A stretch of 64,000 nt of DNA from Agrostemma githago. Its lineage: Eukaryota; Streptophyta; Magnoliopsida; Caryophyllales; Caryophyllaceae. The notes under the pieces are model-generated. The model saw only the letters and a program-made list of their open reading frames with translations, made no database searches and was not told the DNA's origin. Shown here piece by piece: positions 22,517-35,418 of this stretch. The position numbers were made by a program, and so were the translations under genes. The stretch is from contig OY288253.1 of assembly GCA_958450325.1 (NCBI GenBank), positions 63,178,266 to 63,242,265 on the forward strand. The letters are read 5' to 3'. Positions within the stretch are counted from its first letter, which is position 1; each line of letters begins with the position of its first letter.

Positions 22517-23100
22517 TCTTATTGTTACAGTAACAGAACACTATTACAGTAACACAAATATCTTACTGTGACAGTGTCACAGTAATAAGGAATTACAATA
22601 ATAATGTCAGAGTAATACTGTTACAGTAACAGAATACTATTACAGTAACACAAATATCTTACTGTGACACTGTCACAGTAATAAGGAATTACAATAATAA
22701 TGTCACAGTAATAATGTCACAGTAATATGAAATTAAAGAGTTATAAATATCTTACTGTGACACTATCACAGTAATAATGTCAAATTCATTTATCAATTGA
22801 CACTACAAAGTAGTAACATCAACATGAGATTAACAGTAGCACTGTTCATTTATCATTGTTACCCTAACACTGTTAGGGTAATATTTTTACCGTAACACTA
22901 TTACATTAAAATTGTTACCGTAACACAGTTATAGGTTATAGTAATATTGTTACTGTAACACTTCAACACTGTTACAATTTACAGTAAGTTATAATAATAT
23001 TGTTACTGTAACACTTCAACACTGTCATCACAGTTTACCGTATTTTACAGTAAGTTACAATAATATTGTTACTGTAACACTTCAACACTGTTACAGTGAT
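22517..23100. repeat. GTTACTGTAAC palindromic repeat array (right arm)
   Basis: The mirror of 14680-15263, with repeats of gttactgtaac and ttactgtgacagtgtcacag. Confidence 0.9.
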
Positions 23101-23602
23101 ACGAGTATTGTACATAGCATCATCAAATAAGCAACTTGTGATACGAGTAATTATTAAGGGTTGGAATTATTATACGAGACAAAATAAAATTTGGAAAAGT
23201 GTTGAAATTCTATTCGTCACGAAAATCAATGTCGTAGATATTTTTGGAGAATGTGATTCGTGATGCTGTGACTTATTTTTCAATCAAGACATTTAGCGAA
23301 TCAAACTGGCTGCTATAGATTTGATCATTTACATGAATGAATGTTGAAGAAAAGATACTGAAGTAGTGGAAGTAGAGATAATCTAAAAATAGAAAAATCT
23401 GCTGAATATATATTTACTCCAAAGTATAATATACTCAACTTCAGCCTCACGCTAGCACCAGCGAAGCATGTACCAAAACCTAATTAACACTCGAATTACC
23501 TAAATTCTTGATTGATACTCCATAATCCAAGAATAGATAAAGACAAAGTGATTATTTGGTAGTGAGTTACATGCGGAGAAATTGAAGGAAAAGAGTACGT
23601 AC

Positions 23603-23665
23603 AAAACCGTAGCCTTTGGATCTAGCAGTAGCCTTGTCAGTGATAACAACAGCTTCAAGAATATC
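23603..23665 (-). pseudogene. RRM fragment (right arm)
   Basis: The mirror of 14115-14177, with the RNP1 motif RSKGYGF on the minus strand. Confidence 0.75.
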
Positions 23666-23701
23666 AACAAAGGAAAATCAATGTCGTAGATATTTTCGAT
23701 T

Positions 23702-23791
23702 GAGCATGCTAGGAGGAAGACTGTTACCGCCATGGATGTTGTTTATGCTCTTAAAAGGCAAGGAAGAACTCTTTACGGATTTGGGGGTTAG
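23702..23791 (+). pseudogene. Histone H4 C-terminal fragment (right arm)
   Basis: The mirror of 13989-14078, ending LYGFGG and TAG. Its 3' flank (agggtttgtg ... aatgtgggttgtttttaat) is itself repeated downstream at about 23800-24030, showing a local tandem duplication of the flanking sequence. Confidence 0.9.
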
Positions 23792-25090
23792 GGTTTGTGT
23801 GATTAATCGAGGAATGTGGGTTGTTTTTAATCCTAAAAATTGCAATCGGAAGTTTACTGAAGCAATGAATTACTGTTTTCAATAGATTAATTGAAAAATG
23901 GTATTGGAATTTGGGGGTTAGGGTTTGTGAATTGGGATTAATTGAGGAATGTGGGTTGTTTTTAGCTGGTGAATTAGGTTTTAATCGTAGTAATTTGGTG
24001 TTTTAATCCTAAAAATTGTAATCGGAAGTTTGTAAATTAGTTGGGGACGTGGTTGAATGACAGCCTATATATATATAGTGTGCGTGCATGCGTATGCACT
24101 AGTCCCCTTGTAATTTAAGTTTTTTTTTTTTACAATAATCCTTTAAGATTTAAGGGTGGTAATTTATTAAACTATACTGTATGATGGTTTTACTTAATGC
24201 CAGGATAATACCTGTCTAAAAAGTGTCACGAATAAACTCCGAGTTTGGTGTTTCTCTATTCATTCTGATGAGTTTTTGATATCATCATCACAGTGCAAAG
24301 GGATCAAAAGAAAGAAATACCCTTCTTAATTAATGTGCTAGCTAATTATGGTCTTAATTTACTTAATTACTCTTATCTTACAAACGATAATATTACAAGC
24401 CCATGTCAAAGGAGTTTCATGCGTGCAACTAACATTATATATTTAGGTCGTCTTGAACATTTATATGACAAACTGAGCACGTACAAAAGGCAAGCAAAAT
24501 ATAATGATTATCGGAACTAGTTAGTGTTGCACTTACATATCACATCGTCTAAGCTAATAACGAATCTATTAGACGAACTAAATTTATGAACCTTCGTATA
24601 TGCGGAAGCAACAAGTTATTAGACGAACTAAATTTATTAAAATAACAGACTTCGAGCTTGAATAACAAGAGACACAATATTTCAATAATTAGACCAACGT
24701 AGTGTTTCAATAAAGAAATAACACCAGCACTAACAAAAGTACCCACAATATATGACTCGACGTAAACAAAGACGGATATTTGTTCGAGCTAGACCTGTAA
24801 CGAGAACCATGAATGATTGATATTCAAGACCTATTGATATTCTATACCAAAAATTTTAATTTTAAAATTTAGAAACTTACTTTCAAAATTGTTACTCTCT
24901 TCATTTCAATTTACGTTTAAGGTGATTAGAGAAAAATTGATTAGAAAAGTACAAAGTATATAGGATAAAATTACTATATTATATTACTCTCTCAAAGTCA
25001 TCTCGAGTTTATATTAGATTAATGAATATTATTATAATATGTATTATATTATGTTATATTATATTATATTATATTACATTATATTACACC

Positions 25091-25268
25091 CCTATGATGT
25101 TGCCCCTCTCTGTACATCGATTTAAGGCATTTGATAACTCCCATGTGACCGCACTGAAGGACAATACGTCGTATCCCACGCCTACTGGCTTCCTTAACTG
25201 CAAAGAGAACTGCTTCCGTCCTCGCTTGCCTCACGGATCTTCCTATCTTGCTTCCAGACCTCTTTAAG
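25091..25268 (-). pseudogene. RNase H-like fragment (right arm)
   Basis: The mirror of 12513-12690. Confidence 0.5.
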
Positions 25269-25430
25269 TGACACGTGTCTAAAAAAAATTCTCTATACAG
25301 GCTTCTGTTTTCCTTGATAACCAACTCCTATATATATAAATCAGCATAAGATCGTCTCCATTACTTTCTCTCGGTTGCCCCCTCTCCATTACTTATCAAT
25401 AGACCGGATTTTATTTCGGAACGATACAAC

Positions 25431-25498
25431 TAGGGGGTGTTCACCGGTCCAAACCTCCCGGATTAACCCGTGGATAATTGGCAACCCCAAAAAATCCA
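25431..25498 (-). mobile_element. hAT MITE end fragment (right arm)
   Basis: It begins tagggggtgttcaccggtcc, the typical end of the GGTCCGG hAT MITEs. It mirrors 12285-12350. The partner end was not found. Confidence 0.5.
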
Positions 25499-26180
25499 AA
25501 CCCGCATACCGAATCAGTTAAAATCGATTTTTTTGAGATTAAACGTTGCTTGATTGTACCGTGCTTAATCACGCCTGATCTGACCTATAATGAATTATAG
25601 GTCATATAAAGTGAAGAGTGAAGATTATAATTAAGTAATAAACAACAATAATTAACAAAATGAAAGTAGAGGGGATTAAATTAGAAAATGCAAACAAAGC
25701 TTGTAGAAATTCGGAAAAGTGGTCGAATAGCGAGATTCGATAGATGATAATAAAAAACCATAAAGGCATAAACCCGATACGATCAATTCTTCAATATAGC
25801 AAATTAGCACCAAAAACGCATCCAAAACCTTCAATTCATCCAACTTCAAGATTAATACTTATTATATTAAAATTACTATAATTTGTATATATATTTTTTA
25901 TAAGATTAATAATAATTTTTATATTTATAGTTTTTATAAGATTAGTAATTATTTTTATAAGTTATATTATAAGATTAGAATATTTTCCCTATTAGAAATT
26001 TAGAATAGTATAAATGTAGAGTATTAAGATTTGAGAGGATGAGTAAGAATGATTAGAAGATTAAAAATATATTAGAATGATTTGTGTGAAATAAAGTTGG
26101 ATTAAATGAATATTTATAAGAAAAAAAATTGGAAAAAAAATAAATAAATAAAAGAAAGAGACATAATGGCCAAAAATGAC

Positions 26181-26417
26181 CATTTTTCTCGGGCTCGGGC
26201 CCGCCGTGCCCGGGTCGTGCCTGACCCGTGCCTGTCAGTGTGCCGTACTCGTGCCAGACACGGGCTTCTCACCCAATTCGCCACCGAGATCAAACCCGAG
26301 ACACGACAGGTCGTGCCCGTGCCAGACACGATTTTTCACTCGGATCAGACCAGTCGTGCCCAAAAACCGTGCCGAACTGGACCGACGGCGACGCCCAGCC
26401 CGGATTGCCTGGTCTAA
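26181..26417. repeat. GC-rich cgtgcc repeat island (right arm)
   Basis: The mirror of 11364-11600, with degenerate cgtgcc/ggcacg units. Confidence 0.5.
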
Positions 26418-27115
26418 GGCCTTGTTCTTTTCGGCTGAAACAGGGTTGGGCTGAGCTGAACTGATCTGATAAGAGCTGAGCTGGTCTGATAGGAGCTGGC
26501 TGGACTGATAGGAGCTGAATGTAACATCTATTTCAAAATCTCAAAATATTATGGAGTGCATAATAATATAAATAATTATTATAATGATAAAAAAAATAGA
26601 AAATAATAAAATAATAATAATAAAGATATAATAATAACAATGACGATGATGATGACAACAACGACAATAACGATGATAATAATAATTTGTTACAACATTA
26701 TTATTATTAACATTGAGAGATACAAGTAATGAAATTAACAACAAGAACAAGAACAACAACAATGTTATTATTATTATCATTATTATTAATTTTTTATGAA
26801 AAGAAACTTGCATTAATATCGAAATGCAATAACAACAGCAACAGTAATAACTTATTGTAATTTGTTTCGATCTTAATGCAACTTCCGTTTCATATAAATA
26901 AATAAATAAATAATAATAATAATATATTATTATTATTATTATTATTATCGAAGTATTGTTTTCGGAGCTGAAAATATTGGAGTTGAGCTGAAAATATTAG
27001 GGCTGAGCTGAGCTGAGCTTATAGGAGCTGGGCTGAACTGATACGAGCTGGACTGAACTGATAGAAGCTGAGCTGATCTGAAACGGACTGAAAATAAGCT
27101 GAAATTAACAGGGCC
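26418..27115 (+). mobile_element. Harbinger/Tourist-type MITE (698 bp), complete
   Basis: The ends are GGCCTTGTTCTTTTCGGCTG and (reversed right end) GGCCCTGTTAATTTCAGCTT. Both sides are flanked by taa (26415-26417, 27116-27118), the TWA duplication of PIF/Harbinger elements. The interior has agctgagctga-type repeats and an AT-rich (TTA)n core. It spans the outer edge of the right arm at 26934. Confidence 0.8.
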
Positions 27116-27118
27116 TAA

Positions 27119-28407
27119 ATGTCCATGTATCTTTCATCTTCCTCCACCTAAGGGTAAGATTATTGGTAGTCTTGAGGTGAGTCTTTATTTTATTTGTAAG
27201 AATTTTTTTTAATCAAAGGTAAATAAATGAAGAAGACAGAGGGAGTATAAAATCAATTAACCCTCGACCCCTAAAAAACTTTTTAATACGAAGTACATAT
27301 TTAACTAATACTCCGTAAAACACATAATTAACCAATTTAACGTACGAAATAATTGCTTAATTAAACACTTAATCAACTAATTTCACTTAATTACCTAATT
27401 ACACACTTATTTAACAAATAAAAATACAATTCACTTAATTATCTGGGTTAACGTAATTAAACACTTGCTCCTTTGACAAATAGAAATGCAATTAACTAAT
27501 TATACGTAATTAACTAATTAAACACGGAATTAACAATTTTAATGTAATCGTTATTTTGAAAATGAATAAAATGATGACCGTCCGGCCACTGACGTTTTTT
27601 TTTTTTTTTGCAAAATAACAATTACGAGTACATTTTGGTTCTAAGGGAATCATAAGTTAATAACCTAAATCGATATACCTAAGGCTATGTACGAAAAAAT
27701 AATATTAAAATATCGTAAATTAATATAAGCAATGCATAATTAAAATATCTAAATCATCCGGACCTATAATATTAACAAAGTCCTTAAGATCGTTTACCCG
27801 TGTTAAAACAACAATAATATAAAACAAGTTATTTTTTTTATTAAATTAAATAGTAAAGTGAGTACTAGTAATTTGTACGGAACAAGTAAATTATAATTGT
27901 TTAATCACAAACTAAAACAAATTAATTAACTTCTTGCAAAGATCTGATTGATAATGTATAAAGTCTGAGGTGAGTCTGAGCAATAAACAAATAATAAAAG
28001 TGAGTGGATGACAGAATCGACTTTGAAAAGTCTGTGTGATAATGTTACCTAATCAACCTAAAAAAAATTGAAAAAATTGAAAATCAACCTATTCCTCCTC
28101 CTAATATATCATCTTTATTTCCTCCTCGCTTATCCTCCTCCTCATCTTCCGTGGTGTTCGAGAGTGAAAGTCGAAACTCTGAAGATTTTTCTCCTACTTC
28201 TGGTTGGTTCATTTCATGGGCTCATCAGGTAATAGTATTTGTTGATTTTTGTTGTTTTCATGCTTGATTGATTGAGCACTTTCTATTTCAAAATTCAGTT
28301 CGTTGGTGATGGTGAATTAGTTCGCGAACGAACTAATTCGTAAATCGGGCGAACTAGTTCGGAAATCGTGCCGGCGAACTGCGAATCTGGTAACACTGCT
28401 CCTAACA
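27119..28407. other. AXR4 upstream region
   Basis: AT-rich sequence with aattaacta/acttaatta runs at 27280-27540. From 28085 a CT-rich segment (cctcctcctaat, cctcctcctcatcttcc) resembles a plant 5' UTR or initiator region. A possible 5'-UTR intron could begin at catcag|gtaata (28228). No distinct TATA box is assigned. Confidence 0.45.
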
Positions 28408-30946
28408 ATGGCGATTATTGCCGACTACGATGATCAACCCACCTCCCCTTCCAAATCCAGACCCAAATCCAAACCCAAACCCGAACCTTCTAAACCCAAA
28501 CGACCCGCCACAACCCAAAACCCAACACCAAACCCGTTTACTTTCTGGTTCTACTTAACCATCACAGCATCCATCATCACCTTCTTCTTCATTTCCTTCC
28601 CATCTCTCTCATCTCCTGACCCGAAAACCTGGTTTTTAAACCTACCCACCCATCTCCGGACCCATTACTCTTCGGGTCGGACCATCAGCGTTCAAATCAA
28701 CCCGAACCAACCCCAAGTTCAAGTCTTTACTTATTCTCAAGGTGCTAGAAATTCTGAAAATGTGCTTATAGTACATGGGTTAGGGTGTAGTTCATTCAGT
28801 TTTAGGGGGGTTGTTGATGGGTTAGCTTCGCGGGGTTTATTTGCTGCTGCAATCGACTTACCCGGTTCTGGGTTTTCGGATAAGACAATAGCGAGGGAGG
28901 AGAGTAGTAGTAGTAGTAGATGGGTTTTGGGGGCGTTGTTTGAGGTTTACGAGGAGATTAAGGAAAAGGGTATTTTTTGGGGGTTTGATAGTTTGATTGA
29001 GCATGGGCATCTTCCCTATGAGGAGCTTAATAAGCCAAAAACACGGGTTTCTAAGCATATGGTTGTTGTGCCTTTGGATTTAGGGGCTAATGAGGTGGGT
29101 AGAGTTATTGGGCAGGCTGTGAGCACAATGGGGTTAGGGCCAGTGCACTTGGTTCTACATGATTCGGCTTTGGTGATGTGCGCGAATTGGGTTGTGGAGA
29201 ATTCGGGGTTGGTGAGGAGTGTTACCCTTTTGGATAGTTTGCCTAAGGAGGTGGCATTGCCCTTGGTGCCATTCAAGATGCCGGTGGTTAAAGAGATCAT
29301 TTTAGGGGTTGATTATTTGTTTGGGAGGTTGATTAGTAAGTGTTGTTCGAGGAGCAGTTCTGGTTCGAGTGTGCAGGCTCATAGAGTTCTTTTGAAGGGG
29401 AGGGATGGAGGGGTGGCAGCAGCAGCAATTGTGGGAACGCTGAAGAAGTTGAACCACAGTTTTGAATTGGGTGAGTGGGTTAATATGGATGGAATCAAGG
29501 GTTTGCCAATGCAGGTGTTGTGGTCTGGTACTTGGTCGGAGGAGTGGAGCGAGGAAGGAAAATGGGTTGCTGATGTTGTTTCTCAAGGTAAATTCAGCCC
29601 GCATTCTGGCGGGAGATGGCCTCAGGTATCATGTACTTACCTCCCTGTAGTTTCTTGTTTACAAGTCTGATTTCTGTGGTTATAAATCAAATTTGCATCA
29701 CTTTCTTTGTTATTTCAACGGTGAAAACTCAATTGTTTTGGACGTGATATCAGATATTATGAACTGGAAAAATTTCTCTAGCTTCCTTAATGATTGCTTG
29801 TAGAACGATTGTGATGAGTGTGGTATAAATATGAACACCATTTTATTACCGAGAAGAAAAATTAGTTGAGAGGAGTATGGCTTACTACTATATATGTTGA
29901 TTTCTATTCAAACACGTCTATATGATTGAGCACCTTTTATTGGTTAGCTGTGCTAGTTCATCATTTCTTACAAGCACTAGGTCTGAGATGTGTGCCATCT
30001 TGAACATCCATTAAAAGATTACTACGGATCGGAGTAGAAGGTAATGTAAAACTCTAAATGTTGTATTCATATAAAGTATATACATACTTCCACAATTTTG
30101 CCATCGTTTCTTTGTTACATCCTGAAGGTTAAGTTAATTCTAGGTCTTAGCTTTCGTTCTCTTATCGAACAAATCCAAACCAGTTTTCTTTGATTGGAGC
30201 TGGTGGGGAGCTTATTTGTGTGTTGGGTTTTCCGTCATAGCTGGTTTCTTAGTTTTTCTTAAAAATTTCTTTGATTAATTTTGCATGCTAAGTGTGTCCA
30301 GGACTTACCATGCATTGCATAAGAGATCTAGAAAGGAGTTTGTATCATTGTTACACATAAAACTGTTGAGCGTACTCCCTAACAACAGGCAAGTTACAAA
30401 ATTTGGATTTTTAATGGACAATAAGCATAAAACTCAGCTGTACGGGGCGCACGACTCCGAATTGTGCAGCATGCATCCGCAACTATTCATGAGCTTGCAT
30501 ATGCACGTAGCATGTGTGTGACATGTTGTGTAACTTGGCTGAACTGAATTTATTTCCCAACTTGGCATAGGTGTCCACTTTTGGACAAATCTTTTCTCAT
30601 TTCCCAACTGAAGTTATCTTGTGCTTTATAATCTTTTTATTTAATTGGTAGGCTGGTGGTAGTAACTTGCATGACTTTCTGTTAACAGGAAGACACTTCA
30701 AGTGAGATAGCTCAAAACATTTACAGGTTTGTTTCATCATTGCCCAAGACTGAAAGAAAACCTGACTATGAAACATTTCCTGAACATACTCAGAAGAAAC
30801 GTGATGAAGCAAAAGCCGCTGGTCGTGGTCCTGACGGGAATGATTATGACCATGGCGCTGAGGCTGAGGCTGATGCTGAGGCTGAGGCTGGTTACATGGA
30901 TGCCTATGGTCTTCGCCATGGCCATGGCCATGGATGGGGAATGTGA
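28408..30946 (+). CDS. AXR4: AXR4-like alpha/beta-hydrolase-fold protein (auxin response)
   Basis: In Arabidopsis AXR4 is an endoplasmic-reticulum membrane protein needed to deliver the auxin importer AUX1 to the plasma membrane. Here exon 1 (28408-29625) encodes 406 residues and exon 2 (30689-30946) 85 more, joined in phase 0 across a 1063-bp GT-AG intron; 491 aa is close to the Arabidopsis length. The order is a Pro/Lys/Ser-rich cytosolic start with MAII, a membrane segment FWFYLTITASIITFFFISF near residue 46, VLIVHGLGCSSFSF, IDLPGSGFSDK, HLVLHDSAL in place of a G-x-S-x-G elbow, HRVLLKGRDG, LNHSFELGEW and GGRWPQ. Exon 2 carries SLPKTERK and an acidic/His tail ending GYMDAYGLRHGHGHGWGM. The same divergent elbow is a feature of AXR4, so enzymatic activity is doubtful. 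The frame is intact and this is the one host gene in the window likely to work. Confidence 0.93.
29626..30688 (+). other. AXR4 intron
   Basis: The donor is CTCAG|gtatca and the acceptor ctgttaacag|GAAGAC; phase 0 on both sides. The interior is AT-rich with no nested element recognised. Confidence 0.85.
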
Positions 30947-31317
30947 GCTGGGACCCTGGCCGGAATCGTGCTATCATATACAGCATATATAGTAGCTGAC
31001 CATGCCTCTCATGTTTTAGTTATTCGGCAAATAGGCAGTTTTGAACTTCTTCAGGTGTGGGAATTCTTGGTAGAGATTGTAATTCTTCTTATCATACATT
31101 CCTATGTCCACTTGCTTTATCGCTATAGGATTCTCAACGTAGTTTAGAGCTTGTTGATGGGGTGACCAGTGATTTTGGTTAGGTATTTCTTGAACTAAAC
31201 GTGACTGAAGGGGTCACAACAAGCTGCTGGATTTGTTGTTTGTATAACATGTGCATGTATTTGATTATTTTCTTCAAAATATTCAAAAACAAACTATTTA
31301 TCCTTTCGAGTCGAAAT
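30947..31317 (+). other. AXR4 3' UTR and downstream spacer
   Basis: T-rich sequence after the stop. No clear polyadenylation signal was fixed and no other gene is seen before the Mutator-like element. Confidence 0.4.
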
Positions 31318-31369
31318 GAAAACTAATTAACAAAATGAGCGTCCGGGAGGTTTGAATTGAGGGTTGTTT

Positions 31370-32212
31370 CTAGGCGGAGCAAACCCGTCATTTGGAATGA
31401 CGGTTATGTATGTTTTTTTAATTATAACACGCCATTGGGAGTGGTGGGTTGGCCTCATTAAGCCGCTACTTAGTGGTGAGCAAAAATATACGATACGGTA
31501 TATGCTTTCAATTATACGAATTTCCGGATATTCGATACGAATAAACGTATATACGATACGGTTTTCCTTAAAACCGTAGCGGATACGTATCGGAGAAAAT
31601 AGAGACCGGATATCCGGTTTCTGATCCGATTTTTTAAAAACAATAAAAATATGAAAAATATAATCCTAATATGAATTATACAATAAAGAATTCAAAATCC
31701 ACCAATTATTTTCAAAGGTAAAAGACAAAACTATTAGTAAATTTATGATATTATGTATTGAAACGTAATATTTTGTTAGAATAATTGTATCGTAAGACAT
31801 ATATGCCATTTTTTTGAGGTTTTTTAATGTATTTTATTATATCAATTTATATAAAACGTAAGGTTGCTTAAAAATCAATTAATTACTCTTAATTAAAATG
31901 AAAAAAATTGTTTTAAAAAAAAGAAAAATAGAAGAAAAATATAAAACCGGATACCGGATATCCGAAAAAACCGGATATCCGAAAAAACCGGATCGGGTAC
32001 GGATCGAGAATTTTTTATTTTTTAAAACCGGATATCCGATGCGGTTTACAAAACCGGATCGGATATCCGGTTTTGCTCACCCCTACCGCTACTCCCAATG
32101 GTGGTTTTAGTGTTATACTTATATGATTTTACCACTAAATTGGTTTGGGTATACCCGCCATTGGGAATGACGGTTTACTAAACCCGCCACTCCCAATGGC
32201 GGGTTATAGGCT
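31370..32212. repeat. MULE left subterminal palindromes (split by hAT)
   Basis: Variants of aacccgccattgggaatgac and cgccactcccaatggcggg occur at 31375-31400, 31430-31470 and 32086-32205. Similar units lie at the right end, 37523-37750. Each unit can fold on itself. Confidence 0.8.
31471..32085. mobile_element. hAT element B (615 bp), atccggat-rich
   Basis: Termini are TAGTGGTGAGCAAAA and TTTTGCTCACCCCTA with the 8-bp duplication ccgctact (31463-31470, 32086-32093). The interior has accggatatccgg repeats and AT-rich DNA and no gene. It interrupts a MULE subterminal palindrome. Confidence 0.93.
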
Positions 32213-32852
32213 AATATTTTTTTTTTTGTGATTTTAAACTGACTCCTCTATTATTCCTTTATAACGACGAACATCATTCCTCTTAACCACACCACACGTG
32301 TAACAACTCGGTTCTTCTAATGACATTAATTAACAAGGCGGAAAATAATTAAGTCGTAAAAAGGCTAACAATTAAAACCGTTGACTCATAGGGAGTCTTT
32401 TATCGATAAATGAACCATTTGTTAAAATATAACAACTGAAAACCAAATTACAATTTTCTAAATATAATAACCTGACAAAAGTTGTGTTACAAGATTTATA
32501 GTTTGACACTCTCATTTGCTAAGTCGTATCTGCTAACAAAATTTTTAGTTCTTTGTGTATGTAGTGTGAAATTATGTATGTACAAAAGATCCAAGTACAT
32601 ATTTGATAGGTTATCTTAGTAGTTGGAATATTATTTTTTGGTTAATTTATATGTTAGAGAATAAAAAATTGTTGTGTTTTACTACAAAGATGAGATAATT
32701 AAGGGGATGTTTTTGCCTATACTCTAGAGAGAATGATTTTAATTTAGGTTAATATTTGGTAATTAAGTTGTATCACTAATATTGCGACGGATTAATTTGG
32801 TATAATTTTGATTTTTCTTAGTTGTGAGTTTCGCTAATTTTTTTTTTATAGA

Positions 32853-35290
32853 ATGGACATTATTGATTACCCACTAATGTGTTATTGGGATGGAGAAATA
32901 TTGGAGCAAAATGGATGTGTAACGTATAGAGGAGGGTCGCAATGTTTTATTTAGCTAGCACAAAGATGAGTTATGGTGATTTAGTTGATGAGATATATAA
33001 AGGGATTGATGCTGAAAGGATGAATGCTCAATTGGTTGTTAAAATGAAATATCCAAGTTCGGGATGTTTCAAAGTTATACCCCTTAACAATGACGTTTCA
33101 TTAAGGGCGTTATGGGCAAGTATTCGTCATTCAAATTCTCCATCCCTGGACATATTTGTTGAGTTGTCCACTACTTCATTTGTGCCCACACCAAATGTTC
33201 CCACACCTAGGCTTCGTTTGACATTAGATGATGTTGATAATCAATGCGTATCCCTTACTAGTAATGATGTTAATGTGGACGAATTTGATGGTCATATAGA
33301 GGGTGATGAGGTTGATGAGGAGTATGAAACACTTAATGCTAACTTGACTGAGAATGAAAATGAAGGAGATGATGATGTTGATATGTTGGTGCTAGTGCAC
33401 CAATTGTAGAGTATAACAATGTTGGGAAACTAGAGGGGGATGAGTTGAATGAATGGAGGACATGGAAGTCTTTAGTTCGTTATGAGCAAGGGAATGAGTT
33501 TGCTAAAGGTCAAGTGTTTCCAAACAAAGTGTCGGTGATAGATGAAGTGACATTATATAGTGTGCAATGAAATCAATTTTTTAGAGTTGTAGAGTCTAAG
33601 CCTCACACGGTGACATTCAAATGTGGGCGATCACCTTCCCCTTGTAAGTGGGAAGCTAAGGGCCACACAAAAAGATTTTCATTCACAGTCATTTACCATT
33701 ATCATGTACAATGGTCCTCATGAAACTTCTTGTATTGGTGACACTGTTCCTAGAGACCATATGAATTTGAAACGAGGGTTCATTAGCCATGCGATTCGAA
33801 ACTTTGTTGAGGCCGATTGGGGTATTAAGGTGTCTGTTATTGTGGAGTACATGAGAGACAAATTTGGGTACACAATATTGAAGATGAAAGCTTTGGAATG
33901 CAAAACAAAGAGCGATTAGTGACATTTTTGGGGGTTGGGAAGAATCTTACGAGATGCTCCCTCATTTTATGGAAGGTTTAAAACAATCTAATCCCGGGAT
34001 AATTGTTCAATGGTCGACTACACCCACGACTACCCCGAACGTTCAAATATTTCAAAGAGTTTTTTGGGCCTTCAAACCAAGTATTGATGAGTTTGAACAT
34101 TGTCGTCCTATTATCACTGTTGATGCAATTCACTTGTATGGTAAGTTCAAAGGAGTGGTGTTGACCGCTATGGGAGTTGATGCGAACAATCAAATATTTC
34201 CACTTGCCTTCGCGATTGTTGAGTCAGAAAATATGGAGAGTTGGCCGTCGTTTATGTCTTGTATTAGAACCTTTCTCACCAAACGAGACGAGTTATGTGT
34301 CATCTCCGATAGATATGCGGGTATAATGGGTGCTATGAACGAAGTTGGTAGTCAATGGAAGGAACCTTATGCCTTTCAATAGGCTTTGCATTTGTCATTT
34401 AGCTTCTAATGTCCATAAAAGTTGTAAGAATGTTCAGGTGAAGAATCTCTTTGGATCAACGGCTATGCAACTACAAGTTAAAAAGTTTGACATCGGTTAT
34501 ATTCGGCTTGCTCAGTTGAATAGAGACATTAGACATTATGTGAATGAAATCAGTGTCGAGAAGTGGTCCATTTGTCACGATGGTGGTCATCGGTACGGTA
34601 TTTTGACCACAAATTGGGCGGAGTCTTTTAATAATGTCTTGAAGGGAGCACATTTTCTACCAATAATGGCCCTTGTGAAGTGTGTATTCTATATGGTTAA
34701 TGCATATTTTGTTAATCAACGTGAATGGGCTAAATCACGTTTATTGGGAGGACATATTTATAGTGAGAAAATCACCAAAGAATTGGATGAAATAAGTGAA
34801 AATGCCGCCCACCGTTCAGTTGTGTCATTTGATCGGGAAGAAGGGATATACCAAGTGAGTACCAGAAGAGGCAAAAGAAATGTTAGTCATGGGAATAATT
34901 TACATACGGTGGATATCGGGAAACGAACATGCGCTTGTAATAAAATCCAAACATATAAGTATCCATGTTCTCATGTTTACGCGGTATGTTCATCGATGGG
35001 GTTAAATGCCTGTCAGTTCGTTGACAATTACTATACCACGTTGGAACATGAAGCATCGTATGCTCCTAGATTTCGACCTTTAAAGGATGAAGCTTATTGG
35101 AGCCCTTATAATGAAGTGAAAATAGTGTGTGATGAAACGAATAAAAGAGAAAGAGGAAGACCGATTTCAAAATGGTTTAGAAATGAAATGGATTAGACGA
35201 GTAGGTCAAAAAAGACTTGTAGCTTATGTCGTGGCAAAGGTTACAATAAGAAAACATGTCCCCAGAGATTAGACAATATCCAAGGGTAAA
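32853..35290 (+). pseudogene. MULE transposase (MuDR type), decayed
   Basis: From ATG 32853 an N-terminal domain (DGEILEQNGCVTYRGGSQ; then, after a frameshift, KMSYGDLVDEIYKGI) is followed by an acidic stretch to about 33400. A zinc-binding MuDR region comes next (VTFKCGRSPSPCKWEAKGHT). The MULE transposase core has IITVDAIHLYGKFKGVVLTA (catalytic Asp), QIFPLAFAIVE, VISDRYAGI (Asp) and CICHLASN. A SWIM zinc finger, CACNKIQTYKYPCSHVYAVC (34939-35000), and a knuckle CSLCRGKGYNKKTC with Tyr in place of the usual His follow. Stops (33409, 33570, 35197) and frameshifts near 32940, 33720, 33905 and 34375 rule out an active product. In active elements the protein cuts and rejoins DNA at the terminal repeats. 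Confidence 0.88.
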
Positions 35291-35418
35291 TTTTATTTTT
35301 TTTATCGCTAATTTTTTTGTTTCATGTATATGTACATTGTGAAAGTAAAATGTATGATTACGACTTCTTAAACCGCGACTATCTAACTAGTCTTTTCTTT
35401 CACATATACGCAGGGATA

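Larger units (their letters stand above)
19614..26934 (+). repeat. Right arm of giant inverted duplication (likely source copy)
   Basis: It mirrors 10847-18166. This arm is continuous with intact features on its outer side: the Harbinger MITE runs on to its second end at 27115, and the RNase T2 exons are in the orientation of exon 1. That points to this arm as the original. Confidence 0.95.

Noticed and set aside
30597..30992. His/Gln-rich minus-strand ORF over AXR4 exon 2
   Set aside because: It is the antisense of the acidic/His tail of AXR4; a shadow frame.
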